Shown here piece by piece: positions 44,266 to 54,137 of a DNA stretch of 64,000 nt. Source of the stretch: Thiocapsa marina 5811 (GTDB taxonomy: Bacteria; Pseudomonadota; Gammaproteobacteria; Chromatiales; Chromatiaceae); the NCBI RefSeq assembly GCF_000223985.1, contig NZ_AFWV01000008.1:186001-250000 (forward strand), written 5' to 3'. Each line of letters starts with the position of its first letter. The stretch's first letter is position 1. Both the position numbers and the translations under genes were made by a program. The notes under the pieces were generated by a model. The model had not been told where the DNA came from, searched no databases, and saw only the letters and a list, made by a program, of their open reading frames with translations.

Positions 44266-44417
44266 CCCGGTCTGTCCACGGGCTATCGCTGCGCCAGACC
44301 GGCAGCGCCGAGCGCGCAGCGTGTGAGTGTGGGGCGGGAAGTGCTTTTCCTGCGCTGTTCCGCTACGCTAACGGGCCTCGGTGTGCTGCAGGTCGGCGCG
44401 TTTCGGACTCCAGGGCT

Positions 44418-45047
44418 ATGATTCCAGAGGTGTTGGGCCGACTGATCGGCTACCACAGATACGGTCGCGGCGGCTATTTCAGCGAACAGCTCAAAGATAA
44501 GTACGAGAATCTTGCGGCCTATTTCAACCTCTGCTCGTTGTCGGCCTTACGCTCGTCGGTTAGCTCGCGTCGACAGATCTGCTGCTGCGACGACCTGACA
44601 TTCGGCTGCTCGCCGGGGGCTTTCGTTCGGTGTTTCGGCAAGCCTCAGCACCGGATCAAGGGTCCGAACGAGCTGACCGATCTACTCCTCGTGTATCGGC
44701 AGCAATGGCACAGCTATAAGGTCAAGAGCGAGCTCCACTTCGCGCGCCAGGGTCTCTTCTACTTCAACCGAACCTTTCCGCACCTGTCGCAAGCCCAGAA
44801 ACAGCAGCTGCTCCTGGTGCTTGCGGACAAATATCACGACGGCGAGCCGGTGGATTTCACGACCGAGAAGCTCGTCGATCCCGTCGGCAACGAGATCATC
44901 GTGAGCCAGAATCTCGTCCTCTCGATCGACTATCTCGCAAGGCAAGGCTCGTCCTGCGTCGAGCTCGTCGAGACAATCAGACGCTCGCAGCTCATCAAAC
45001 AGCGGCAGGCGGACCGTCAGTTGTCCAAGCTATACCATCACCTCTAA
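44418..45047 (+). CDS. Hypothetical protein with Cys-rich segment, 209 residues
   Basis: I do not recognise this protein. It is 209 residues, without a signal peptide or membrane segment. A Cys cluster (SSRRQICCCDDLTFGCS, then FVRCFGK) near residues 50-75 could bind metal. The C-terminal half is helical and charged (QQLLLVLADKYHDGEPVDF, IKQRQADRQLSKLYHHL). It reads in the same direction as the corrinoid operon, 152 bases after it. An N-terminal extension from 44220 is not credible. The start ATG at 44418 is chosen by sequence character alone. Confidence 0.5.
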   Translation: MIPEVLGRLIGYHRYGRGGYFSEQLKDKYENLAAYFNLCSLSALRSSVSSRRQICCCDDLTFGCSPGAFVRCFGKPQHRIKGPNELTDLLLVYRQQWHSYKVKSELHFARQGLFYFNRTFPHLSQAQKQQLLLVLADKYHDGEPVDFTTEKLVDPVGNEIIVSQNLVLSIDYLARQGSSCVELVETIRRSQLIKQRQADRQLSKLYHHL

Positions 45048-45090
45048 GGCGGGGTCGCGCAGGGCCCGTATGCCGCGCGCGCCAAGCGAA

Positions 45091-46005
45091 TCATCGGGTG
45101 TCGGGTTGCTCGCCCGATCGCAGGTCGAGCGATGTGGCGGTCAGGAATTCGCGCACCACCCGGTGATAGGCCTCGGGTTGCTCGATCATCGGCAGGTGGC
45201 CGCAGTCATCGAGCAGGGCCTCCCGGACGTTTCGGATCCGGGCCGCAAGCGCGCGCGCACCGGACGACGGCATGACGGCATCCGCATCGGCGTTCACGAT
45301 CAGGGTCGGTGCGGCCATCGTCTCCAAGGCCGCCGCGAAGGCGGGGCTTCCGGCACCGACGGCACACTCGAGCGCGCTCAGCGGATCCGTGCTCAAGAAC
45401 TCCCTTACGCCGACACGCACCATCTCCTCGTCCGCAGGCAGCTGACGCAGCACGTGCGCAGCGATTGCGCGATACACGAGCGGTTGTGCGCCGAACCAGT
45501 CAAGCGCCGGGCGCGAGAGGGCGAGCCAGGGCCGGGACATCGCCAGCCAGGGCCGCCAGAGCGAGAGGGAGAGATGCATCTGATGGTAGGCCTGGGTCAA
45601 AGCGAAACGCTCGAGGGCGTTTCGGGCCATGCCCAAGCTGGTCAGGACGAGTCGATCGACCCGCTCGGGCCAGTTTGCCGCGACCAGGATCGCGACCGCA
45701 GCACCCCAAGAATGGCCGTTCAGGTCGAAACGATCCAGGCCCAGGCCGTCGGCGAAGTCGATGACCAAGCGGGCCAGTGCCTCGGGTCCGGTCGCGCCGG
45801 GGCGTGCGGGGGTGTCCCCGTGGCCCGGGAGATCCAGTGCATAGAGATCGCGGATGTCGGAGAGGTGTTCCGGGGTTTCCTGCCAGTGTCGCGAAGAGCC
45901 GCCCCAGCCGTGGATCAGCAGGAGCGGCGGTTTGCCGTCGGCAACCTTCCGATAGACGACCGGGCCGTCGGCGAGCGTCAAGCGATGCCGGGTCGAGAAG
46001 TCCAT
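45091..46005 (-). CDS. Alpha/beta hydrolase
   Basis: This 304-residue protein has the alpha/beta hydrolase fold. Oxyanion motif LLIHGWGGSSRHW, nucleophile elbow GHSWGAA (Ser in GxSxG), acid region VNADADAVMP and catalytic His in LLDDCGHLPMIEQP. It is probably an esterase-type enzyme; the substrate is unknown. The cap domain between elbow and acid is about 80 residues. The ATG at 46005 follows Ala/Asn-rich upstream sequence not in the fold. Confidence 0.85.
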   Translation of the reverse strand: MDFSTRHRLTLADGPVVYRKVADGKPPLLLIHGWGGSSRHWQETPEHLSDIRDLYALDLPGHGDTPARPGATGPEALARLVIDFADGLGLDRFDLNGHSWGAAVAILVAANWPERVDRLVLTSLGMARNALERFALTQAYHQMHLSLSLWRPWLAMSRPWLALSRPALDWFGAQPLVYRAIAAHVLRQLPADEEMVRVGVREFLSTDPLSALECAVGAGSPAFAAALETMAAPTLIVNADADAVMPSSGARALAARIRNVREALLDDCGHLPMIEQPEAYHRVVREFLTATSLDLRSGEQPDTR

Positions 46006-46158
46006 CGGCGTTGCTCCATTCAAGCGGGTTGCGAGACCGGGGCGTGGGTCTCGAATTCCCCGGCGGTGTGCGGTGCAGCATAATGGCCCTCCGAGGGGCT
46101 CGCAAGGCATCATCAGGACAATGCGGCAGCCCCCGACCACTCCCGAGGAGGTATCACC

Positions 46159-46656
46159 ATGACCAAACGCACGACGGTTCTGCTGCGAACCGGCATCGCT
46201 CTCGCGACAACATCTCTTGTGGTCGCGAGCTGCTCGGGCTCGCGCGAGGACGTGCGCGTGAGCTTCTGCAAGAGTTTGACGGCAACGCAGGTTGCCTCGC
46301 CGAGCGCGCTGCGCTGGACCGCCGTGGAGACCCGGGCCGGCGGTCATTCGGGCCTCACGGTCGTGCTGGGGTTCGAGTCCGGCGGCGAGGGCCGGCCTCG
46401 GCAGGCGACCTGTCACTATCGCTACAACGCGGTCGAGGACACGGCGTTGACGCTGAGCGACCCCTTATCCGTCTATTCGACCTCTCCGGAGACCATGACG
46501 CTCGACGGCGAGTCGCTCTCCAGGCCCGCACTCGCAAGAGCGGTCAAGCAGGCGATGATCGACCAAGGCAAGGCGCTGATCGATCGCGCACAGCAGGGGA
46601 TCGAGGATGCCGCGGCCATGGCGCGCGACCGGTTTGGCTCCGGAAACGGCAACTGA
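46159..46656 (+). CDS. Putative lipoprotein, 165 residues
   Basis: This protein begins with a signal sequence ending in the lipobox-like VASC (Cys25), so it is probably a lipoprotein. The mature part has two cysteines (SFCKSL and ATCHYRY) that may form a disulfide, and a C-terminal helical segment rich in Ala/Gln (AVKQAMIDQGKALIDRAQQG). Function is unknown. GAGGAGG precedes the ATG at 46159, a strong ribosome-binding site. Confidence 0.75.
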   Translation: MTKRTTVLLRTGIALATTSLVVASCSGSREDVRVSFCKSLTATQVASPSALRWTAVETRAGGHSGLTVVLGFESGGEGRPRQATCHYRYNAVEDTALTLSDPLSVYSTSPETMTLDGESLSRPALARAVKQAMIDQGKALIDRAQQGIEDAAAMARDRFGSGNGN

Positions 46657-46729
46657 AGCCGGAGCGGCGAGCGGATCCCGGCGGCGCAGACGCGCTTGAG
46701 GTGGTCTAACGATGCCGACGCCGGTTGGA

Positions 46730-46758
46730 GGGTGGACTTCGCTTTCGCTCGTCCACCC
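46730..46758. repeat. Inverted repeat hairpin between convergent genes
   Basis: GGGTGGAC (46730-46737) and GTCCACCC (46751-46758) form an 8-bp stem with a 13-base loop containing TTCGCTTTCGCTC. It lies between the convergent lipoprotein and glutathione peroxidase genes and may terminate or protect transcripts, but there is no T-run. It resembles a REP-type single hairpin. Confidence 0.45.
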
Positions 46759-46802
46759 GGCCGGCCGGGTTGTTTCGAGTACGGCCTTGCGCTCGATGGC
46801 GG

Positions 46803-47345
46803 TCAGAGCAGGCGTTCGATGGCCTGCATCATCTTCTCGCTCTCCGGGCCGGTGCGGCTGGGGAAGACCTCGACGACCTTGCCGTCTCGGTCGATCAGGT
46901 ACTTGTAGAAGTTCCACTCGGGGTAAACCCCCGTTTCTGCGGCCAGTTGATCGAAGAAGGGTGCCGCCGCTCCTTTGCGGACCTTAACCTTCTCGAACAT
47001 CGGGAACTCGACCGAATAGGTCAAGCGGCAGAACTCTTGGATCTGTTCCTCGGTGCCGGGCTCTTGATTGGCGAAGTCGTTGGACGGGAAGCCCAGCACC
47101 ACCAGCCCGCGCTCGCGATATTCACGGTTGAGGGCCTCGAGGCCCTCGTACTGGCCGGTGAAGCCGCATTTGCTCGCGGTGTTTACCGCAAGGATCACCT
47201 TGCCTTGATAGGCGTCGCAAAGCCGCACCGTCTCGTTGCCGGCGAGGCGACGCATCTCGAAGTCGAGGGCCGGGGCGCAGTCGGCGGAAGCCGCGGCGGG
47301 CAGCAGGAGAGCCCCGAGCATCGGGAGCAGGAGGAACAGTCGCAT
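46803..47345 (-). CDS. Secreted glutathione peroxidase family protein
   Basis: This is a 180-residue protein with signal peptide (1-21) followed by the glutathione/thiol peroxidase fold. The peroxidatic Cys lies in NTASKCGFTGQYEGL, the second motif is GFPSNDF and the third WNFYKYLIDRDG. These enzymes reduce hydroperoxides, using thioredoxin or glutathione. The signal suggests a periplasmic role. The Cys (not selenocysteine) is normal for bacteria. Single gene, no operon partner. Confidence 0.9.
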   Translation of the reverse strand: MRLFLLLPMLGALLLPAAASADCAPALDFEMRRLAGNETVRLCDAYQGKVILAVNTASKCGFTGQYEGLEALNREYRERGLVVLGFPSNDFANQEPGTEEQIQEFCRLTYSVEFPMFEKVKVRKGAAAPFFDQLAAETGVYPEWNFYKYLIDRDGKVVEVFPSRTGPESEKMMQAIERLL

Positions 47346-47472
47346 CTCGAAACCTCATCCGGTTGTTCATGATTTGGACAAGATTCAAAATAGGGCGGTC
47401 AATCCCTGAACACAATGGCCCGCGGTGGCGGAAGAACATGCGGCTCGGCGTCCGGGGAGGCAGCTGCTCCTT

Positions 47473-48984
47473 TCAGGGTGATGGCGTATCGACGCCCTGT
47501 ACTGCGTCCGCCGCGCCGGTTTCGCCGAGCGGCGCATCGGCGATCCCGTCTTCGATGCGCTCGATCAGATAGGGGAAGAAGGGATTCCAGGACAGACGCA
47601 CCAGCGAGTCCAGACTCATGACCAAGACCCCGCGCTCGCCGCGGATGGCCAACGCCCCGAGGTTGGCACCGAAATCCTCGTTTTCGTTCGGCTCGAGACC
47701 GTAAAGCGAATCGTCGATCGGAAACGGCAGCGCGACATGCGAGAGCGAGAAGACCTCGCGCGGATAGGTCAATCCCAACGCTCTGACCCGCTCCGTGGTC
47801 GCGCCCGCGTCGACCACGCGCTCGACGACATCGCTGCTGTCCGGGTCGGCGTTGGCGATGACGGTTGTCTTGTAGGGGCGCGGCGTCGGCGGGAGCAGTC
47901 GCTCGAGCGCCGTCTCGGTGCCCGGTCGGATCAGCGGCCCGAACTTGGTGTTGCGGTTGATATCGAAGAGCACCAGCTCGCTGCCGTTTTGAGGGAGCTG
48001 TGCGTAGAGGCTGGTGACGATGGCACGTGTGCTGACGGTGAAATCGACCACCGACTGGAAGGTGATGATCGGGGGCAGGGCGTCGAGACGCGCCTCGCGC
48101 GCATAGCGGGCGAGGCGCGGTTGCAGCGCGCGTGTGAGGAGCGACGACTGGCGTGCCCCGTTCACCGGAAAGGAGTTGTATTTAAAAGGATTGAACTCGG
48201 GGATGATGCCGAGCCAAGCCGCACTCGCGAACGCCGGAAAGATTGCAGGCAAGCCGGCGAATCCCGCGAATCGGGCCATCTCCGTGATTCCGATCATCGG
48301 CGTGATCAGGATGACCCGATCCGCTTGCCGCATCGAGGGATCCTCGACGGCATCGAGGACATACTTCATCGCAAGCGCCCCGCCGTTGGAGAATCCCACC
48401 AGATGCAGAGGGGCGGTAGGCCCGATTCGGCGCAGGGCCTCGCGCACGGCCAAGCGTGTCGCGGCCGACCAATCCTCCCAGTGCACGGTCGTCAGCCCGG
48501 CCGGGACGGTCCCGTGTCCGGGCAGGCGGATCCCGATCACGACATAGCCGGATTCGGAATAGTGTCGGCCGATGTGCCGCAGACTGTAGGGGGAGTCGGT
48601 CAAACCGTGGAGCAGGACGACCGCGCCCCGTGGCTCGCCGTCCGGCTCGAGGATATAGGAGCGGTTCCAGTCTCGGACGAAGCGTCCCGGATAGAGCGGG
48701 CTGCCTTCGAAGTAGCGGTTGGAGAGGATGCGCTCCTGCGGTGCAAGCCTGTCGGTGACCTGTGCGCGCACCTGATCGAAAATCAGTCGCTCCCGCTCCG
48801 AATACGCCGCCCAGTCGGCACCGTCGAGCTCCTCGGCGACCATTTCGTCCGGGGTGAAGGTGTGCCACGGGGCGAGCGGTGCACTTTGGTAGGCGTCGTA
48901 GGTGCGCACGGCGAGGAAGGTCAATGCGCTCACGGCGATGAGCTGTGCGACCAGTTTCAGTGTTCGGGCGGCCCTCGCAAGCAT
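47473..48984 (-). CDS. Membrane-anchored alpha/beta hydrolase, 503 residues
   Basis: A membrane anchor or signal (residues 8-28) is followed by an alpha/beta hydrolase core with LLHGLTDSPYSLRH (oxyanion), LVGFSNGGALAMKY (Ser in GxSxG) and a C-terminal His in SLSHVALPFP. The length is larger than typical monoacylglycerol lipases, with insertions before and after the elbow. Substrate unknown. GGAGG lies eight bases before the ATG at 48984; the longer reading upstream lacks similarity. Confidence 0.8.
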   Translation of the reverse strand: MLARAARTLKLVAQLIAVSALTFLAVRTYDAYQSAPLAPWHTFTPDEMVAEELDGADWAAYSERERLIFDQVRAQVTDRLAPQERILSNRYFEGSPLYPGRFVRDWNRSYILEPDGEPRGAVVLLHGLTDSPYSLRHIGRHYSESGYVVIGIRLPGHGTVPAGLTTVHWEDWSAATRLAVREALRRIGPTAPLHLVGFSNGGALAMKYVLDAVEDPSMRQADRVILITPMIGITEMARFAGFAGLPAIFPAFASAAWLGIIPEFNPFKYNSFPVNGARQSSLLTRALQPRLARYAREARLDALPPIITFQSVVDFTVSTRAIVTSLYAQLPQNGSELVLFDINRNTKFGPLIRPGTETALERLLPPTPRPYKTTVIANADPDSSDVVERVVDAGATTERVRALGLTYPREVFSLSHVALPFPIDDSLYGLEPNENEDFGANLGALAIRGERGVLVMSLDSLVRLSWNPFFPYLIERIEDGIADAPLGETGAADAVQGVDTPSP

Positions 48985-49504
48985 AAGACGCCTCCGCGTT
49001 CGGCGCGATAGTCGGTGTTGAAGGAAAGCGCGGGCCTCCGAGGCGTCGCGGACGCTCACGAAGAGCGCGATGTCCCCGGCTACCGGATCGCATCGAACGG
49101 CGTTTGCGCGGATTCGCGGCAATAGGCGGGCACGATCGCCGCCCGCGACGGGTGCGTCGGATGCCTAGCGCGCCTGTCCGGCCCGCATCGTCGCCCTCCC
49201 GACAGAGAATCTGAGCTATGATCGCGAAGCCGGAATCCAGCTCGAAAGGGTCGGAAACTACCACGACGGGATGCGCTTGCGACCGTCTGAAGATACGCCG
49301 AAGCCCGTCGGTGGACAAGCCGTGCCGGGGTGTGGCGCTGCGGCGACGTAACCAGCGTCGCCGGCCGATCCTGTTGGCCTGCGGGGTTGACCGGGTGCCT
49401 CGCGCGATCCGTTCGAGGCGTCCGAGGATGCGTGTCCGACCGCTTGACCTTGAAGGAAACTGCCCGTTCTCGGGGTGTTGATACTGAAATCAGGAGAGAC
49501 CAAC
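48985..49504. other. Intergenic stretch without recognised gene
   Basis: No gene is supported over 520 bases. Open frames on both strands have Arg/Ser-rich translations; one frame at 49218-49481 (+) begins with an ATG and could be examined, but I see no ribosome-binding site or domain. The region should contain the promoter for the small lipoprotein gene at 49505. Confidence 0.4.
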
Positions 49505-49729
49505 TTGAAAACGATCGCGATCCCTTTGACCCTTGTTGCTGCCGTTGCGCTCTCCGGCTGCGGAAACACCACGGGTGCCCGTGTCGGAACCGGCACCGCA
49601 CTCGGTCTCGCGACCGGCGCCGCGATCGGGGCTTTCAGTGCCCAGGCCGGAGCAGGCGCGCTGATCGGTGCCGGTGTCGGGGCGCTCGGAGGCTATCTCG
49701 TCGACGAGCACAAGAAGGGCAATCTGTAG
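49505..49729 (+). CDS. Small glycine-zipper lipoprotein
   Basis: This is a 74-residue lipoprotein precursor. A TTG start at 49505 is chosen because AGGAGAG lies seven bases before it; an ATG at 49475 would add ten hydrophilic residues before the signal. Lipobox LSGC follows at residues 16-19. The mature protein is a glycine-zipper hairpin (GLATGAAIGAFSAQAGAGAL, GAGVGALGGYLVDEH) of the YMGG type. Such proteins insert into the outer membrane. Next gene follows 61 bases later. Confidence 0.7.
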   Translation: MKTIAIPLTLVAAVALSGCGNTTGARVGTGTALGLATGAAIGAFSAQAGAGALIGAGVGALGGYLVDEHKKGNL

Positions 49730-49790
49730 TGTTCCGGTGCGGGCGCGCAACGCGTCCGCGCCGCAGCGAACCCATTCCGAGGACACCGTC

Positions 49791-50285
49791 ATGAGTGATC
49801 TGATCGTCGTTTCGTTCCCAGAGGAGCATCTGGCCTTCGAGTTGCGTGCGCAGCTCGCCAAGATGCAGAAGGCCTACCTCATCGACATGGAAGACGTGGT
49901 CGTCGTGACAAAGGACAACGCAGGTAAGGTGAAGCTCCACCAGGCCGTGAATCTCTCCGCGGTCGGCGCGGTCGGCGGTGGCTTCTGGGGCATGTTGATC
50001 GGTTTGGTGTTTCTCAATCCGCTCCTCGGCGCGGCGGTCGGGGCCGGAGCCGGCGCATTGTCCGGCAAGTTTTCGGATATCGGCATCAACGACGACTTCA
50101 TGAAGGGATTGGCGCAGAACTTCCAACCCGGCTGCTCGGCGGTCTTCATCCTGGTGCGCAAGGTCACGGCTGATAAGGTCCTTGACGGGCTCGCGGAGTT
50201 CAAAGGCAAAGGCAAGGTGCTGCAGACCTCGTTGGAGAAGGATCAGGAGGAAAGCCTCAAGGCGTTTCTCGAAGGAACGAGCTGA
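49791..50285 (+). CDS. DUF1269 family membrane-associated protein
   Basis: This 164-residue protein matches DUF1269: MSDLIVVSFPEEHLAFELRA, DMEDVVVVTKDNAGKVKLHQ, a hydrophobic Gly-rich middle (GGGFWGMLIGLVFLNPLLGA) and a charged C-terminus. Family members are uncharacterised, possibly stress-related. GAGGA precedes the ATG at 49791. It follows the glycine-zipper lipoprotein and may be cotranscribed. The central segment may be peripheral rather than a full membrane helix. Confidence 0.85.
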   Translation: MSDLIVVSFPEEHLAFELRAQLAKMQKAYLIDMEDVVVVTKDNAGKVKLHQAVNLSAVGAVGGGFWGMLIGLVFLNPLLGAAVGAGAGALSGKFSDIGINDDFMKGLAQNFQPGCSAVFILVRKVTADKVLDGLAEFKGKGKVLQTSLEKDQEESLKAFLEGTS

Positions 50286-50375
50286 TCCGTCTCGGCGGCC
50301 GGACGGCGCGGGCGATCCGCGCCGCATCGGCTTCCTCGGTTCTCGGCGGTCCGAGCGTCGCTCCGATGGCGCAGG

Positions 50376-53300
50376 TCATTCGCCGTCGGTCGCATCGCCC
50401 GGCGCCGATTCGGTCTCACGTTTATCGGGCCTTGCCGGCTCGAAGGTCCAAAATAGATCGACACTCGGACGCCGACCGCTCTGGGCTTCGAGCTGAATGC
50501 GGTCGGTGAGGTCGTGGCGCAGCCTGAATCGATTCCGGGCATCGCCGAGTCCGGTCTCGTACTCGAGGAAGGTGCCGGGTGCGATGTATCGGCCGAAGGC
50601 GAGCGCGGCGCTCTGGTCTGCATCGGCGCCGCCGGGTGCGATTCCGGTGATCAGGAAGGTGATCACGTCCGACTGGCTCATTGCCGGATCCGTGTTCGAA
50701 AAGAAGGTGAATCGCGGGTCGGCCAGTGTCCCGATGACCCGGACGTTCGCGACTCTCCTGCCGCCTCCGCGTTCGGCGAGAAAGAGCAGCCCGGGATTCC
50801 GGATCGGGTTTCGGACCCAGATCAACTGACCGCGTGAAATCGTCAAGGGTGCAACCAGATTCGCGGTCGGTCCGAAACCGGTCGGAATCCGGTACCGGCC
50901 GTCGAGGATCTGCAACTGCCCGTCGCCCGACAGGTCGCGGCCGGGCGTTTGGATCAGGTTGATGTTGCCCGCGAGTCGTCCGGACAAACCGAAGGCATCC
51001 AGGGTCACCCCCTCGCCGACACGCAGCCCGATCGCGAGGTCGATCGGATAGCGCGGCGGACCGTCTGCCCCCTTGATGACGACGTCGTTCGAGGGTCTCA
51101 GCGTACCCTCGGGAAGCGCGCGTGGGTTGATCCGCGCCTCGGGGACGAGGATCTCGCCGCGCACCCGAGCGCCCTCGGCCGTCGCGTCCAGATCGAGCCT
51201 CGGCGAGACCCTGACGAAATATTCGCTCGTGTCGATCAGGACGAGGCGCTCCCCGGTCGCCCGAATCCGGGCACTCGGGCCATCGGGACCGAATCCCCCC
51301 TCGCCGGCGATCTCCAGACGTTCGCCGCCGACGTCCGCACTGCCCGACAGTCGAATCCGCTCTGCCGAAGCGGCGTTCGCCGAAAGGGTCAGGTTCGCCA
51401 CATCCAGGCCGACCAGCGGGATGTTGAATCCTCCGCGCTCGACCCGGACCTCGCCGCGAACACCGGGTTGGGCGAGCGTGCCGCCGAGGGCGATATCCGC
51501 GCCGAGCGTGCCTCTCGAGCGGGCCAGTTGCGGGATTGGGTCTGTAAACCGCTCCAATCCATCGAATTGCGCCCGGAGCCGACCGCTCACCGGTTGCGCG
51601 GGGCGGAGCGGATCGTCGAGCCGCCAGCCCGTCAATTCGAGATCGACATCGCCTTGGCCCAATCCTTTCAGCGGTACGACCAGCCGGCTGCGCAGGTTGC
51701 CGGGTATGGCATCGACATCGAGTCTCGTGCCCGAAAACTCGAAGAGCTGATCCCGACCGCGAGCGGAGGCGAGACGCAATCGACCGGCGGGTAGGTCGGC
51801 CGTCGCACGTCCTTCCAAGCCTGTCCCGGCAGCGACGAAGCGCCCGTCGAGCCTCGCGCGACCGTCCAGCGAGAGCCCCTTCGGCAACAGGGGCTCGAGC
51901 AGATCGAGATCGAGTCGATCGAGAGTGAGCGCCACCGTCACGGCCGTGCTCGCGTCCCGCGCGATCTCGAGACAACCGGCGGATCCACGCTCGTGCCCGA
52001 GGCACGACGGGTCCGGCGGCGAAGGTCGGCCAGGCGACATCGATCGGACTCGCCTGTCGCATGCTCCACGTCTCGAAATCCCGGCTCTCCAAGCGCAGCT
52101 GCGTGACCCGTCCGCGATAGCGGTCTGTTTCCGCGAGACCGCCCGTTAGGGTCAAGTCGACGGCGAGCGGATCGCCCGCAAGGGCAAGGCCGAGCCGGTG
52201 GTCCGCTCGGCTGCCTTCGGCCCGAATCGAGAGACGCTCCCAAGGCCGGTTCTCGATCAAAAGGCCCTCTCCGTCCAAGCGCATCTCCAGAGGTCCGTCG
52301 GGGGCGAGATCCAGGTCGGCGCATGCTGAAAGACGCGCCATGCCGAGTCCGGCGAGCCGCACGTCTCCGGCGCTCAGCTCGATCCGTATGCGCGGCGAGC
52401 CCGTGGTGCCGGAGACCGATCCGGATGCTTGCACCCGCCCCGCCGCGCCCGGATAGAGGCTCGCCAGGTCGGGCGAGTCCAGCGCGAAGCGCAGATCGAG
52501 CGACCGATCCAAGGCGCCGTCGATGCGCAATGTGCTCGGTCCGGATCGGGCGCGAAAGCCATCGACGCTCATTCGGCCGTCCGCGAGCCGGAAGTCCCCC
52601 GTCGCCGAAACCGGATAGCCGCGCAACTCGCCGCTCAGCCCTTCCAGCGCCGCCGTCAACACGGGGCCTGTTTCGGTGAGGCGGCCGCGGCTCGCGAGCT
52701 GCAGATCGAGGAGGCCCGACCAACGCTCGGAATCGGCATCCGTGACGAACGCGGCGTGCAATTCGGCAGGGTTCACGGCCGTGCCTCTCAGGTGCAGATC
52801 CCAGGCCGGTGCCGAGACCGGGGTATCGGGCCCGGTGGGCCCCGATCCTGCTTCGGCTGCATCAACCCCGGGGGTTGGGTTCAGCTCGATCAGGCCCGTT
52901 GCCGAGAGCTGCATCCGCGAGCCGAGACGGCGCAGGTCCAAGGTTCGGATCTCGACCGAGGAGTCTTTCCAAAGCAGATCCGCCGAGGCGGCGAGACGTC
53001 CGAGAGCGGGTGGCTCGGAGGGCTCCGCTTGGACCTCGCCGGTGACCGCCGTCGCTGCCCTGTCGCCCTGTATTGCAAGGGCGCCGGTAACCGCGACGTC
53101 GCGCAGATCGGCGTCGAAAGCGGGAAGATCCAGGGCTACGAGCGCGAGAGTACCGCTCCACCGTGGATGCCCAAGCGGATCCTCGATCTCGACATCGAGA
53201 TCCAGGTCGGCGGAGCCGGTCACCGTGCTCAGGACAGCGAGATGTGCAAGGTCGCCTTCCAGATGCGTGTGGCCAAGCACCCGGGCGCCCGGCATCCGCC

Positions 53301-54054
53301 GCAGCTCCCAGTTCAAGGCAAGTTCCAGCGGGTAGGCGCCGGTCAACCGGGCGGTTCCGCTGCCTTGGGCCTCGAACGCGGGCTCGGCCAAGACGACCGC
53401 GACGCGGTCGATGGACAGCAGGCCGTCTTCGAGCCGCCCGGAGAGCTCGGCTCGTTCGACGGCGGTCACGGGCTGGCCGTTGTCCGGCGCGAAGATCCGC
53501 AGGCGCTCGATGCGTGCTGAGGCCAGGTCGAGGGATAGCGGCAAGAGAAGATCGGGCAGGTCGATGGGGTCCTCGGAGTCGCGTACGCGATCGCGCGCGA
53601 CCAGATCGACATCGGACGCATGCATCTCGGCGATCGCCAAGGTTCCGCCGAACGCCCGCAGGGGCGACCATGCGAGGTCGATGCGGCCGATGTGGATCGC
53701 GAAGGCGGGCAACTGGATCGAGAGGTCGGCGACGAGGATTCGACCCAATAGTCGCCCTTCAACCCGACCGACTTGAAAACGGTCCGGGACCAGCTCGGCG
53801 ACCAGATCGAAAAGGGTGCGGAGCCCGGACTGGGTGGTTGCCAGCCAGAGCAGGAGCAACAGGATGACGAGGGGAAACCCGGCAAAAGGTCGCGGGTTCG
53901 GGATGCGAAAGGGGCGCGGCCGCCGAGTCGGATGCGAGGCGCGCGCGGCGGTGGTGCCGGATCGGGCGGGATCGGGATCGGATGCCCCGGCGGGCGCCGG
54001 CCGATGCGCATCGACCGGCGCCCGGAGGTCCTCGGAGTCGGACAGATCGGTCAT
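50376..54054 (-). pseudogene. tamB: TamB/translocation-module protein, frameshifted
   Basis: Read as a whole this is a TamB-type AsmA-superfamily protein (~1225 residues, E. coli 1259) that spans from inner to outer membrane and moves lipids or assists outer-membrane assembly. The N-terminus has one membrane segment (FPLVILLLLLWLATT), then long beta-helix-like repeats, and the C-terminal DUF490/TamB domain with RLVLIDTSEYFVR, SNTDPAMSQSDVITFLITG and YETGLG. The frame is broken near 52009-52011: one frame ends TFAAGPVVPRARAW, the other resumes GPSCLGHERGSAGCLEIARD. Removing one base from the GGG/CCC run restores a continuous protein. Either a real frameshift or a sequencing error; no TamA gene is nearby. 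Confidence 0.85.
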
Positions 54055-54137
54055 CGGCGTCCGAGAAGAAGGCTGAGGACACCGCCGCGTCGGCGCGGCG
54101 CGCGACGCGGCGGGATGACCGAGCGGAGGGACCCGGT

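Noticed and set aside
49218-49481. 87-codon plus-strand frame in the 520-base gap before the glycine-zipper lipoprotein.
   Set aside because: No ribosome-binding site, no recognisable domain, and Arg-rich composition; not listed as a gene.
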